NCBI RefSeq assembly: GCF_012427845.1
Contig: NZ_CP038498.1
Span: forward strand, 3,100,001-3,164,000
Source of the DNA: Pectobacterium punjabense
GTDB taxonomy: Bacteria > Pseudomonadota > Gammaproteobacteria > Enterobacterales > Enterobacteriaceae
Length of the DNA: 64,000 nucleotides
Direction of reading: 5' to 3'
This document shows, piece after piece, positions 18,896 through 27,651 of the stretch. The notes beneath the pieces are model-generated. The model was not told the origin of the DNA and searched no databases. It saw only the letters and a program-made list of their open reading frames with translations. Numbering within the stretch: position 1 is the first letter of the stretch; every line of letters begins with the position of its first letter. The translations under genes were made by a program, and so were the position numbers.

Positions 18896-19003
18896 ATGTG
18901 GTATTTCGCCTGGATACTCGGCACGCTGCTGGCCTGCGCGTTCGCGCTGGTCACCGCACTGGCAGTAGAGAATCATGAAGCGGGCAAAGACGCTTCCAGA
19001 TAA
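18896..19003 (+). CDS. cydX: Cytochrome bd small subunit CydX
   Basis: A 35-residue single-helix membrane protein, MWYFAWILGTLLACAFALVTALAVENH and a short polar tail, that binds CydAB and is needed for stable bd oxidase activity. MWYFAWILG is the strongly conserved CydX start. TTGAGGAG lies a few bases upstream of the ATG, 19 bases after cydB. It is too short for ordinary gene finders and is easily missed. Confidence 0.93.
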   Translation: MWYFAWILGTLLACAFALVTALAVENHEAGKDASR

Positions 19004-19011
19004 AAAGACGC

Positions 19012-19060
19012 TCTGCCATCACGGGTTTCATCATGCCGTGCTGATGACAATCAGGGCAGA
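19012..19060 (+). repeat. Nested inverted repeat between cydX and yidH
   Basis: TCTGCC (19012-19017) pairs with GGCAGA (19055-19060), and inside it CATCACGG (19017-19024) pairs with CCGTG-TGATG (19036-19046, one bulge). The RNA would fold into a long stem directly after cydX. There is no T tract, so it may protect or separate the cydABX message rather than terminate it. Confidence 0.5.
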
Positions 19061-19139
19061 CGAAATCCGCCAAGGGCGCTAAAATGCAAACACAGCGCCC
19101 CAAGCGGATGCCCTTTTCAACCTGAAATCAGACGACAAC

Positions 19140-19505
19140 ATGACAACGCCCAGACAGGACAAAACACCGTGGTGGAGCCAGGGGAAAACCCCGGACTACC
19201 GTTTTTCATTAGCGAATGAGCGCACCTTTCTGGCGTGGATTCGCACCGCGCTGGCGTTTCTTGCCGGCGCGGTGGGTATCGATCAATTTACCGTGCATAT
19301 CGATCCGCTGTTGCGTCAGGGGCTGTCGCTGTTGCTCGTCATCAGTGCGGCGCTACTGGGAGGCTTGGCCTATCGTCGGTGGGTCAGTAATGAGAAAGCG
19401 ATGCGTCAGGAAAGCAATATGCCGTATACGCCAATGCTGCTGATCGTGACGCTGTTTATCACCCTCATTGCCATCGCGCTTGCGGCGATGATTCTGTTCG
19501 GGTAG
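19140..19505 (+). CDS. yidH: DUF202 inner membrane protein, YidH-like
   Basis: A 121-residue protein with the DUF202 signature PDYRFSLANERTFLAWIRTALAFLAGAVGIDQF, nearly as in E. coli YidH, then two further hydrophobic segments (LSLLLVISAALLGGLAY and MLLIVTLFITLIAIALAAMIL). It probably spans the membrane three times. The function of the family is unknown. It lies about 135 bases after cydX and three bases before yidG on the same strand, so it may be read through from the cytochrome bd operon. No strong ribosome-binding site is visible. Confidence 0.85.
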   Translation: MTTPRQDKTPWWSQGKTPDYRFSLANERTFLAWIRTALAFLAGAVGIDQFTVHIDPLLRQGLSLLLVISAALLGGLAYRRWVSNEKAMRQESNMPYTPMLLIVTLFITLIAIALAAMILFG

Positions 19506-19508
19506 TGC

Positions 19509-19829
19509 ATGGACACGACACGCGATCCGGGATTACAGCCACAGCGAACCGGCATGGCCTGGTCACGTACGCTGTTTGTGATGCTGATCAACAGCCTGCT
19601 GTGTTTTCGTCTGAGCATGGTGGATGACAGCCGAGTAGTGTTTGCCTGCGCCATGCTGTTGTTATGCATTTCCGCGCTGATGTCGGTGCTAGCGATTGCG
19701 CGTTATCGTTTTAATGCCCGTTGCCAGTTGGTGCTATCGCGCATTAGTCACGGGCTGATCGTGTTCACGTCATCATCAATTGTTATCACCGCGCTGGTCT
19801 TGCTACTCCATTTCAGCGGCGTGGGGTAA
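19509..19829 (+). CDS. yidG: DUF202 inner membrane protein, YidG-like
   Basis: A 106-residue small membrane protein of the same DUF202 family. It opens RDPGLQPQRTGMAWSRTLFVMLINSLL, matching the DPGLQPERTSLAWFRT start of YidG, followed by three hydrophobic segments. It starts three bases after the yidH stop, so the two are one unit, as in E. coli. Function unknown; placement behind cydABX hints at a link with respiration or membrane state, which is inference only. Confidence 0.82.
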   Translation: MDTTRDPGLQPQRTGMAWSRTLFVMLINSLLCFRLSMVDDSRVVFACAMLLLCISALMSVLAIARYRFNARCQLVLSRISHGLIVFTSSSIVITALVLLLHFSGVG

Positions 19830-19877
19830 GCCCCCATTTTCTGTACTTTTTTCTGAAAAGAAAGGTTTTTGGAAAAG

Positions 19878-19908
19878 AAAGGCGGTGAAGCCCAAACGTG
19901 CTTCACCG
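19878..19908 (-). terminator. Probable terminator downstream of fdhE
   Basis: GGTGAAGC (19884-19891) and GCTTCACC (19900-19907) form an eight-base stem with an eight-base loop. On the minus strand it is followed by GCCTTTCTTTTCC, a pyrimidine-rich tail suited to ending fdhE, whose stop is at 19919. Confidence 0.55.
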
Positions 19909-19918
19909 ATGAGACGGG

Positions 19919-20848
19919 CTATTCGATCGAACTTTCCGGGAACAAGAAAGGGTTGATGCTACTGCGAGAAAAGCCCTCTTCCTCCATTTTCACATCCAGC
20001 ACCAGCGACGCCAGATCGTCAGCGACGGCTTCTACACGGTGATCTTTTTCCTGGTATAGCAGCTTCAGATACGTGCCACAGTGACCACAGCTTTCCGCTT
20101 TGATGGCGGAGTTTTCGCTATCCAGTGACCAGTAATTCAGCTCGCTCGATTCTTCACAGTTGCTGCATTTCACCCGCACCATGTGCCATTCGCTTTCGCA
20201 CAGATTACAGTGCAGATAACGCAGCCCGCTGGATGTACCTAACTGCACCACGCCAGAGACCGGAATACTGCCGCACACCGGGCAGAACTGGCGATGTTCA
20301 CCGGGTACAGCACGAGCTTTACCGGGCAGCAGACCTGCCATCTGTGCCCAGAAAAGCGACAGCGCAGCCCAGATAAACGGGGCTTTATCGTTGCTTTCGG
20401 CACGAAATTCGTGTTGCAGCAGCGCCGTTGCCTGTTCTTCCAACTCCTGCTCAGAAGCCTTTTCCAGATTCTCCAGCGTGGCTAACACCTGTCCGCTGGC
20501 ATCCGGTTTCAATTCTTCAATCAACGCACGCAGTAGCGTATGCCAGTGCGCATCGCGCGGGAACACGGCGATATCAAGCGGCGGGCGTTCGCCGGACTGC
20601 TTCAGCACGTCACTCAGGTCAATCTGCAACGGATGATCGTGCAACACCTTCTGTTGGGCTTCCACCACGCCTGCGGCGAAGGTGAGATAATCCCCCAGCG
20701 GGTGATCTTCAGCTAGCTGACGCAGACGTTCCGCACGGCTGCTGTACAGGCTTTTCAGATTGGCGAAAAGCAGCGGAGGGATATTTCCTTCCGACATCGA
20801 TTTTTCATTCTGTTCTAACTGTTCCTGAGGAACAATACGAATACTCAT
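19919..20848 (-). CDS. fdhE: Formate dehydrogenase accessory protein FdhE
   Basis: A 309-residue cytoplasmic protein needed for maturation of respiratory (Tat-exported) formate dehydrogenases. It matches E. coli FdhE end to end ([11 protein letters not shown].., [30 protein letters not shown]). The C-terminal half carries the rubredoxin-like metal-binding CxxC pairs: CPVC, CNLC, CSNC and CGHC. In many enterics it follows fdoGHI, but here the gene upstream is an unrelated regulator, so it stands alone. A weak AGGAAA lies before the ATG; start chosen by alignment with the family. Confidence 0.95.
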   Translation of the reverse strand: MSIRIVPQEQLEQNEKSMSEGNIPPLLFANLKSLYSSRAERLRQLAEDHPLGDYLTFAAGVVEAQQKVLHDHPLQIDLSDVLKQSGERPPLDIAVFPRDAHWHTLLRALIEELKPDASGQVLATLENLEKASEQELEEQATALLQHEFRAESNDKAPFIWAALSLFWAQMAGLLPGKARAVPGEHRQFCPVCGSIPVSGVVQLGTSSGLRYLHCNLCESEWHMVRVKCSNCEESSELNYWSLDSENSAIKAESCGHCGTYLKLLYQEKDHRVEAVADDLASLVLDVKMEEEGFSRSSINPFLFPESSIE

Positions 20849-21083
20849 CAGGGGGATTTTCCTGTTATTTACGTTGTCTATCCGATAGATTTCGGGATGC
20901 GGGAAGGCCGCCAGCGCGGTCCGAAAGATAGCGGGTATAGCTCACCTTTAGCCAAGATTATACCCATCATGCCTATCGACTTCCTGATTTCCGGCAAGGT
21001 TATGGCTGTTTTTTGCTATCAATAGGGTTGCTTCCCGCCATGACGTAGACAGTAGCAGAAAAGCAGCAAGCCGCTCCACACCT

Positions 21084-22535
21084 CTAAAGAGGTGCTCGTG
21101 TCAGACGTTCGTTTATCTGTGCCCGAATCAGCGCGGCTAACACGATCACGCTTTGTTCACAGCGTTCGTCCCATTCGTAGGAGGCGTTGAAGCGGAAATA
21201 GCCGTCGAATTGGTCACCAGTCGTGAACATTTTCCCCGGCGCAATGCTGACGCCCCGCTCCAGCGCACAGCGGTATAGCTCCGTGCTGCTGACGCCTTCA
21301 GGTAATTCCAACCAGAGAAAATAGCCGCCTTGTGCATGATGAATGCGAACGTCACCCGGAAAATGCCTACGTAGAGACTGTAACGCCGCATGCTTACGCT
21401 GCTCCAGCGCCCGCCGCAGGCGGCGCAGATGGCTGTCATAGCTGCTGGTCGCCAGATAGTCAGCAATCGCCAGTTGCATCGGCGCACTGGTTGATAAGGT
21501 ACTCATCAGCTGTAAACGCTGAATGCTGCCCGCATAGCTCCCTGCTGCCACCCAGCCGATACGAAATCCCGCCACCAGATTTTTAGAAAACGAGGAACAG
21601 TGCAAAATTGTCCCTTTTTTATCCAACGCCTTAGCAGGCAGCGGACGTTGCAGGCCAGTGTATAGCTCGCTATAGACGTCGTCCTCGACCAGTCCGACAC
21701 CGTGTTTCTCCAGCATTGCCACCAGCCGCTGTTTCTTCTCCCAGGACAACGTGTAGCCGAGCGGGTTATGGAAATTAGTCATCAGCCAGCAGGCTTTGAT
21801 CGGGTAGTCATTCAATGCCTGCTGCAACGCCTCAAGATCGATACCCTGTTGCGGATCGGTCGCAATCGCAATGGCCTTGAGCTTAAGACGTTCAATCGCC
21901 TGTAGCGCACCGTAAAAAGCCGGAGATTCGATCGCCACGTAATCACCCGGTTCCGTCAATACCTGAAGGCTGAGATTGAGGGACTCCATCGCCCCCGCTG
22001 TAATGACAATTTCATCGGGCGAGACGGCAATCCCCTGCAACGCGTAGCGCTGGGCGATGTTCTTCCTCAGATTCTCGTTACCCGGCGGCAAATTATCCAG
22101 CGCACTTTGTGGCTGCATATGGCGGGCGACCGAGGCCAGTGAACGCGTTAACTGGCGCTGCGGAAAGAGCTGTGGATCGGGAAACGCCGATCCAAACGGC
22201 ATCACCGTCGGATCTTTGCTGGCCTGAAGCACGTCAAAAATGAACGCGTTAACGTCCACGTCTTCGGTAAGCTGGACGCGATCCCGCCCGACAGGCGAAT
22301 GTGAGCTGTCTATTGACGCCGGAGATAACCGCGGAGCCGCGTAGTAACCAGACTGCGGGCGCGACACGATTAATCCCTGACTTTCCAGCAGTTGATACGC
22401 GTGCAGCACCGTCATCAGGCTCATGCCCGCATGCAGTGATTTTTCCCGCAGCGAGGGCAGTTTGTCTCCCGGCTGCCAAATGCCTTCCTGAAGCTGCTCA
22501 CGGATCTGGTGAGCGAGCTGTTCAAACTTTGCCAT
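21084..22535 (-). CDS. ydcR: MocR-type regulator: GntR winged helix fused to class I aminotransferase domain
   Basis: A 483-residue PLP-dependent transcription regulator. Residues 1-75 form a GntR winged helix (QLQEGIWQPGDKLPSLREKSLHAGMSLMTVLHAYQLLESQGLIVSRPQSGYY). The rest is an aminotransferase-like domain with NFHNPLGYTLS and the PLP lysine in SSFSKNLVAGFRIGWV. It is close to E. coli YdcR, whose target is not established. A near-perfect 28-base palindrome lies 43 bases upstream of its ATG and is a possible autoregulatory operator. The gene downstream on the same strand is fdhE, with a gap of 235 bases in which I see nothing definite. Confidence 0.85.
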   Translation of the reverse strand: MAKFEQLAHQIREQLQEGIWQPGDKLPSLREKSLHAGMSLMTVLHAYQLLESQGLIVSRPQSGYYAAPRLSPASIDSSHSPVGRDRVQLTEDVDVNAFIFDVLQASKDPTVMPFGSAFPDPQLFPQRQLTRSLASVARHMQPQSALDNLPPGNENLRKNIAQRYALQGIAVSPDEIVITAGAMESLNLSLQVLTEPGDYVAIESPAFYGALQAIERLKLKAIAIATDPQQGIDLEALQQALNDYPIKACWLMTNFHNPLGYTLSWEKKQRLVAMLEKHGVGLVEDDVYSELYTGLQRPLPAKALDKKGTILHCSSFSKNLVAGFRIGWVAAGSYAGSIQRLQLMSTLSTSAPMQLAIADYLATSSYDSHLRRLRRALEQRKHAALQSLRRHFPGDVRIHHAQGGYFLWLELPEGVSSTELYRCALERGVSIAPGKMFTTGDQFDGYFRFNASYEWDERCEQSVIVLAALIRAQINERLTRAPL

Positions 22536-22577
22536 AGCACTAGGGTTTCGCTGGATGAGTATGTCATTATTTTCGGT

Positions 22578-22605
22578 TCGATCATCATCGACCGATGACG
22601 ATCGA
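22578..22605. promoter_or_regulatory. 28-base palindrome upstream of the MocR-type gene
   Basis: TCGATCATCATCGA (22578-22591) is followed directly by CCGATGACGATCGA (22592-22605); 12 of 14 positions are complementary. It lies between the glutamine amidotransferase stop and the regulator start, both on minus. It may be an operator for the regulator or a hairpin ending the amidotransferase transcript; there is no T tract. Confidence 0.45.
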
Positions 22606-22643
22606 GCAGGATGTGTTATCGCTAGCCACGCTTCGAGCGAGGG

Positions 22644-23366
22644 CTATTTCGCCGCGTAGCACGCGACAAAATCCAGCAGAATCTTGCGCGCCCAGACGGG
22701 CTCTTGCGGAATATCCATCATCCGATCGACATCCCAACCGCCCTGCCGCAGCGCCGTTTCATTATGGCGCAGGCACGTCAGCATGATGTTCGCACTGAAT
22801 TCGGGGTGAAATTGTACCGTCAAGACTTTATCGCTGTAGCGGATAATCTGGCAACCATCCATCTCTGAGCTCGCCAACACCTGCGCGCCTTCTGGCGCTT
22901 CCAGCACAGATTGTTGGTGGGTCAGGTAAGCGCCAAACTGCGATGGATAATCACGCAATAATGGGTCTTGTGCCGCGACTTCATGGGTTGTCACCACTTG
23001 AACGCCGACTTCCTTGCCATTCGGGTTATCGCCTACTTTGCCGCCCAGCGCATCGGCCAGCAACTGGTGCCCATAACACACGCCCAGCAGCGGAACATCC
23101 GCGTAATACGCCTCGCGCAGCCAACCCGCGGTGTATTCACTCCAGTCCAGCCGATCTGTGACCATCGACCACGAACCGGAGATAATCGCCGCCACCAGCG
23201 TATCAAACGGCGGCAGCGGTTCCCCAAGATCGGGACGAACCACCTGCACCGGCTGTGTTTTCCCTTCGACAGCATCGACAAACCATTTCCCTTGTTGCCC
23301 AACCTGAGACGCAATGCCTTCCGGCGGTTGACCCAACTGAATCACTAGCAATACCTTTTCGCTCAT
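22644..23366 (-). CDS. Class I glutamine amidotransferase family protein
   Basis: A 240-residue stand-alone GATase. The nucleophile elbow LLGVCYGHQLLADALGG carries the catalytic Cys, and VQFHPEFS the His-Glu pair. It resembles GuaA-type amidotransferase domains without a synthetase part, as in a group of enterobacterial proteins of uncertain substrate (gamma-glutamyl hydrolase or transferase activity is possible). An ACAGGA site precedes the ATG. It is upstream of the MocR-type gene on the same strand but about 108 bases away, so cotranscription is uncertain. Confidence 0.85.
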   Translation of the reverse strand: MSEKVLLVIQLGQPPEGIASQVGQQGKWFVDAVEGKTQPVQVVRPDLGEPLPPFDTLVAAIISGSWSMVTDRLDWSEYTAGWLREAYYADVPLLGVCYGHQLLADALGGKVGDNPNGKEVGVQVVTTHEVAAQDPLLRDYPSQFGAYLTHQQSVLEAPEGAQVLASSEMDGCQIIRYSDKVLTVQFHPEFSANIMLTCLRHNETALRQGGWDVDRMMDIPQEPVWARKILLDFVACYAAK

Positions 23367-23505
23367 CGTCCTGTTCTACCTGTATTTGAAAATCACCCGT
23401 TTGATAAACTTTTCTTCTGAAAAACCACAGAATGCGGCTTCATCCACCTCAACGAACGTAGCACTAACCCAATACGATTCCTACCCAAGTCACACTCGGG
23501 ATAGC

Positions 23506-23540
23506 AAAAGGCCACCTCAATAGCCGGTGGCCTTTCATCT
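23506..23540 (-). terminator. Terminator after gcd
   Basis: AAAGGCCACC (23507-23516) and GGTGGCCTTT (23526-23535) make a ten-base stem with a nine-base loop. On the minus strand the stem ends in CCTTTTGCT, 35 or so bases past the gcd stop. Confidence 0.75.
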
Positions 23541-23574
23541 CTACCGTTGCAACGGCAATACCGACGCTTCCGTG

Positions 23575-26004
23575 TTATGGAAGACGATAGGCAATCACGT
23601 AATCTCCACGATCCGGTGAATTACGCGCACCGCCTGCCGAAATAACGACGTACTGCTTGCCATCAACCGAGGATTTATAGCTGATCGGCGTACTTTGACT
23701 TCCTACTGGTAGCCGGGCTTTCCAAACTTCTTTACCCGTCGCGCTATCAAACGCACGCAGATAGTAATCCTGCGTTGACGCGATAAACACCAGGCCGCCC
23801 TGAGTAGCAAGCGTACCGCCAATCGTTGGCATCCCAATCGGAATCGGCAGCCCCATCTTGATGCCAAATGGCCCCGTGTCTTGTACCGTACCAACTGGAA
23901 CCTGCCAGGCGATTTGCTGCGTCTTTAAATCCACTGCCGTTAATGTGCCAAATGGTGGCTTCTGGCAAGGGATCTCAATAGGCGACATAAAGCGCACTTT
24001 GGCATTAACCGAATACGGCGTGCCATCCAGCGGAACCGGACGATCGATGCTGGCCGCTTCGTTACCATCACTTTTCTTACCCTGATTCTCCGCCGACGTC
24101 GGTACGAGTTGAACTTCCAGCCCCACTCTCATGTCGTTGATGAACAGATAATTATTCACCGGATCGGTAGATAACCCGCCCCAGTTCATCCCGCCCAATG
24201 AGCCCGGCAGGTTAAGTGACGGATCGTGACCTGGTGGGGTAAACAGTCCGTTGTAGCGTTTAGACTTGAAGTGAACGCGGCAGAGCAGCTGGTCGAACGG
24301 TGTCGCCCCCCACATATCCGATTCCTTCAGGACATCGGCCCCAATTTGCGGCATGCCAACGGAAACAGGCTGAGTCGGCGAATACACTTCGCTTGGAATT
24401 TCTCCCTGTTCAACCTTTCTTTCTTCGACTTTCGTCAACGGTTTACCCGTCGCACGATCGAGAACGAACAGTTGACCGGCTTTGGTGCCGAACACTAACG
24501 CGGGTACGTTCTTGCCATTTTCGCTGGGGAAATTAACGAAAGAAGGCTGCATCGGCACATCAAAGTCCCACAGGTCATCGTGAACCGTCTGGTAGACCCA
24601 TTTGACCTGCCCCGTGGAGGCATCCACCGCCACCATTGACGCACCAAATTTACGATCCAAATCGCTACGTTTGACACCCCATAAATCAATGGCGGCGCTT
24701 CCCGTCGGCATGAACACCGTATTTGACTGCGGATCGTAGGACATCGGCGCCCATACGTTAGGCGTCGAACGCGTATAGTTCTGACCCTGTGCTGGCTCTG
24801 TTGTCTCCTGCGGATTACCAGGATCGAACGCCCAACGCAGCTTGCCAGTAATTACGTCAAACCCGCGAACGACACCGCCAGGCATATCGAGGCTAACGTT
24901 ATCCGCGACTCTGCCGCCAATGACGATGGTCGTCCCTGCCAGGGTAGGCGCTGACGTCGGATAATATTGCCCTTTATCGCTACCTTTGCCCATGTGATCG
25001 CTGAGATCCACCCGGCCATTGGTACCAAAATCTGGACAAAATGCCCCCGTATCTGCATCAACCGCAATCAGTTCCGGCGTCACGCTATTCATCAAAATAC
25101 GACGCTGGCAAACCGCGCCGACTGGTACCGAAACCTGTTCAACGGGCGTAGACCCCGGAAGATCGGGCTGAGCCAGCGGCTGTGTGGCATCAAAATAGGC
25201 AAGGCCACGGCAGCGCATCCACTTCTTCTGCTGAGCACCAATCTCGGTTTTCCACAGTTGCTCACCGCTTGTGGCATCCACCGCAATAATATTGTTATGC
25301 GGCGTACAGAGGAACAAACGGTTACCCACTTGCAGCGGAGTCTGCTGATCTTCAGCACCACCACCGCCCGGACTTTGCGGCACATCACCAGTACGGTACG
25401 TCCACGCGACCTGTAGATCTTTCACATTATCACGCGTGACCTGATCCAACGCGACAAAGCGTGAAGCACCGGAGGTGTTGCCGTAACTCGTCCAGTCACG
25501 CTGCTCTTCACCCGGTTTTACAGGAACGAGCGGCAACTGAGCGCCGGAAGAAGGCACTGGAGCATGAGGGACGAACATCCCACCGACTGTCGCAACAAAA
25601 GCCAGCGCCAATACGCCCGCAGAAAGCCCTGCCACACGCCAACCAGGTTGGTTGCCCGCGCGATTACGTAAGAGCGGTAGCGACAACGCGACCAAAATGG
25701 CAATCCCTGCCAGCGTGAGCAAGCGTGACACCAGAGGCCAGAAATCCAGCCCCACATCCCACAATGCCCATACCGCCGTTCCCAATAAGACGGCAGCGTA
25801 CAAATAAGCGCCTACGACGCTTTTACGCCAAATCAGCACACCGGAAATCAGTAATGCTACGCCAGATACCAGAAAATATGGGCTCCCCCCCAAACCAATA
25901 AGTTTGGCGCCATAATAGGCAAAAAAAGCACCTATCGCCGTTACGATTAACCCCAAGATCAGCAGCCAAATACCCTGCAACTGGGACACAAGTGGTTTTG
26001 CCAT
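23575..26004 (-). CDS. gcd: Membrane-bound PQQ-dependent glucose dehydrogenase
   Basis: An 809-residue quinoprotein that oxidises glucose to gluconolactone in the periplasm and passes electrons to ubiquinone. The first 140 residues hold about five membrane helices, then the periplasmic eight-bladed PQQ propeller (TSYGNTSGASRFVALDQVTRDNV, CRGLAYFDA, VAVDASTGQVKWVYQTVHDDLWDFDVPMQPSFV, GGMNWGGLSTDP, AGGARNSPDRGDYVIAYRLP). No pqq biosynthesis genes are in the window, so PQQ must be made elsewhere or taken up. Start uncertain: ATG 26004 (MAKPLVSQ) has GGA eight bases upstream, while ATG 26016 and 26028 are alternatives. Acid production from glucose may matter in plant tissue. Confidence 0.93.
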   Translation of the reverse strand: MAKPLVSQLQGIWLLILGLIVTAIGAFFAYYGAKLIGLGGSPYFLVSGVALLISGVLIWRKSVVGAYLYAAVLLGTAVWALWDVGLDFWPLVSRLLTLAGIAILVALSLPLLRNRAGNQPGWRVAGLSAGVLALAFVATVGGMFVPHAPVPSSGAQLPLVPVKPGEEQRDWTSYGNTSGASRFVALDQVTRDNVKDLQVAWTYRTGDVPQSPGGGGAEDQQTPLQVGNRLFLCTPHNNIIAVDATSGEQLWKTEIGAQQKKWMRCRGLAYFDATQPLAQPDLPGSTPVEQVSVPVGAVCQRRILMNSVTPELIAVDADTGAFCPDFGTNGRVDLSDHMGKGSDKGQYYPTSAPTLAGTTIVIGGRVADNVSLDMPGGVVRGFDVITGKLRWAFDPGNPQETTEPAQGQNYTRSTPNVWAPMSYDPQSNTVFMPTGSAAIDLWGVKRSDLDRKFGASMVAVDASTGQVKWVYQTVHDDLWDFDVPMQPSFVNFPSENGKNVPALVFGTKAGQLFVLDRATGKPLTKVEERKVEQGEIPSEVYSPTQPVSVGMPQIGADVLKESDMWGATPFDQLLCRVHFKSKRYNGLFTPPGHDPSLNLPGSLGGMNWGGLSTDPVNNYLFINDMRVGLEVQLVPTSAENQGKKSDGNEAASIDRPVPLDGTPYSVNAKVRFMSPIEIPCQKPPFGTLTAVDLKTQQIAWQVPVGTVQDTGPFGIKMGLPIPIGMPTIGGTLATQGGLVFIASTQDYYLRAFDSATGKEVWKARLPVGSQSTPISYKSSVDGKQYVVISAGGARNSPDRGDYVIAYRLP

Positions 26005-26363
26005 AGAAAATTCCATCAATACGAGCAAACCTTGTCTTCACATCATTTGCCCCACATCTAACACGCTGATGAAGAAAGGAATGCATTACGTTAATGTTTT
26101 AGAAAAGCGAGAGCGTGGGTCGAGAAACCGCATAAACATGCTGGATATATCGTTTCCACCCCACTTACATAGCGTAGATGTTTTTTAAAGGGTCACAATC
26201 ATATTGCACTTTCTTAATAAGAAAATAAAATTTCTATAACATTTTGTTTCGTAAGGATTTCCCCACCGCCGGATGAAAATAGCTGAATAGTGGAATAAGA
26301 AATAGATGGAAATATAAACAAGCGTAACGCTATATAAAGATAACGTTGACTGTTTTATATCAT
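26005..26363. other. Intergenic region between gcd and ylaC
   Basis: About 360 bases, AT-rich in its right half. It must contain the gcd promoter, but no promoter, operator or hairpin stood out clearly. No open frame with family resemblance. Confidence 0.5.
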
Positions 26364-26840
26364 TCAGAGAGAGGGCTGTTGGCGATAAGCCAGCGAGAAA
26401 ATATCGTAGAAATCAACATCGCCTTTCGTGCGTTGAATCTTCTCTATCCCCGCTTTCACGGCAGGTGGCACCTGCTCGTTACGTAGCAGTTTATCCAATG
26501 TGTCCTGCGATACATGGCGGATCGTAAACCACTCACCATTGTAGCAAACGCGTAAATCCAGCGTATCAATGTCCTCAAAGCGGTAGGTCGGATTAATATC
26601 CATTGAGAGTGCCAACGACATCACCAACAGGAAGATGGTAAAACCAATCAGGTACGGCAAACCAAAATAAGGCGCGTAAAACAGGATCATCGCAACCGGC
26701 ACGTAACTCACCAGCATCGCGGCAAACAAATAGGGATGTGACTGCATGAATTTGCGGCTAAAACGTATTTTATTATCGCGTTTTTCTTCCCGATTAATAC
26801 GTTCGATCTCTTCAGTCAGAAGGCGTTTTACTTCATCCAT
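26364..26840 (-). CDS. ylaC: YlaC family inner membrane protein
   Basis: A 158-residue protein similar to E. coli YlaC along its length: MDEVKRLLTEEIERINREEKRDNKIRFSRKF, two adjacent membrane helices around residues 40-80, then RFEDIDTLDLRVCYNGEWFTIRHVS and a C-terminal KGDVDFYDIFSLAYR. Function unknown. The frame is open to 26873 with several ATG codons; the one at 26840 aligns with the E. coli start and has GGTG six bases upstream. It stands alone on the minus strand. Confidence 0.85.
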   Translation of the reverse strand: MDEVKRLLTEEIERINREEKRDNKIRFSRKFMQSHPYLFAAMLVSYVPVAMILFYAPYFGLPYLIGFTIFLLVMSLALSMDINPTYRFEDIDTLDLRVCYNGEWFTIRHVSQDTLDKLLRNEQVPPAVKAGIEKIQRTKGDVDFYDIFSLAYRQQPSL

Positions 26841-27021
26841 CGTCATCACCATCATGCATATAAAAACTGTCATGCTTTAACAAAAACACAACACGGCTGG
26901 CGTTGATTAGAACATAGCCATACCAGAGATAACAGATACAGTTTTCGACAGATTGACTATAACAGTTCGTCTGATGCCGGGATGAACGATCCCGGCAACA
27001 TGGATGACGACATCACGAAAA

Positions 27022-27651
27022 TTACGGAATGGCAGGCATCGTGAGATCGGGATCGATCAGATTGTAAATGTGATTACCGAACACGGGTTGTTGCAACAAT
27101 TTATCAACCGCCAGCGCCACATCCCAGCGAGAGACTAACCCCAGCGTGGCCGCACCTTGTGTCAGTTGCGCATTGTGCGTCGCGACCACATCCAACAGGC
27201 CACCGGGACGAACAATACAGTGATCCAACGTACTGCTTTGCAACCAACTTTCTGCCAGCGATTTCTCACGTACTGCGAAACCAAACGCCGCTCTGGCGCG
27301 TGGCGACAGCTGTGGCCAACTATCGCCACAGCCCAGCGAGGTCACCAGCAGCATACGCTTGATACCCGCCTGTTCTGCACCGTCGATCACCGTCCGGTGC
27401 CCTTGATAGTTTACTGTACCGCCACCCATCGTCGATACCACAATAGCGGACGGCCCAGCAACGCGACAGGCTTCTGCTACCGTTTCCGGGTCACAGGCAT
27501 CACCTTCCACCACGGTCATCCCCTGTTCACGCCAGTGTTTAGCCTGCTCAGGGTTGCGTAATACCAGTACTACCGCCTGCTCGCACTCAATCGCTCGTTG
27601 TAATAAGCAGGCGCCGACCCCATTGCCTGCGCCAAAAAGTAACCATGTCAT
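27022..27651 (-). CDS. chuY: NAD(P)-binding reductase, ChuY-like, haem utilisation locus
   Basis: A 209-residue Rossmann-fold protein (MTWLLFGAGNGVGACLLQRAI; VVEGDACDPETV; MLLVTSLGCGDSW) of the NAD(P)H-binding SDR-like family. Its ATG overlaps the hutX stop (ATGA). In E. coli O157 the third gene of the same cluster, chuY, encodes the reductase that acts on anaerobilin, the tetrapyrrole released by ChuW; the position after hutW and hutX supports the same role here. The assignment rests mainly on context. Confidence 0.75.
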   Translation of the reverse strand: MTWLLFGAGNGVGACLLQRAIECEQAVVLVLRNPEQAKHWREQGMTVVEGDACDPETVAEACRVAGPSAIVVSTMGGGTVNYQGHRTVIDGAEQAGIKRMLLVTSLGCGDSWPQLSPRARAAFGFAVREKSLAESWLQSSTLDHCIVRPGGLLDVVATHNAQLTQGAATLGLVSRWDVALAVDKLLQQPVFGNHIYNLIDPDLTMPAIP

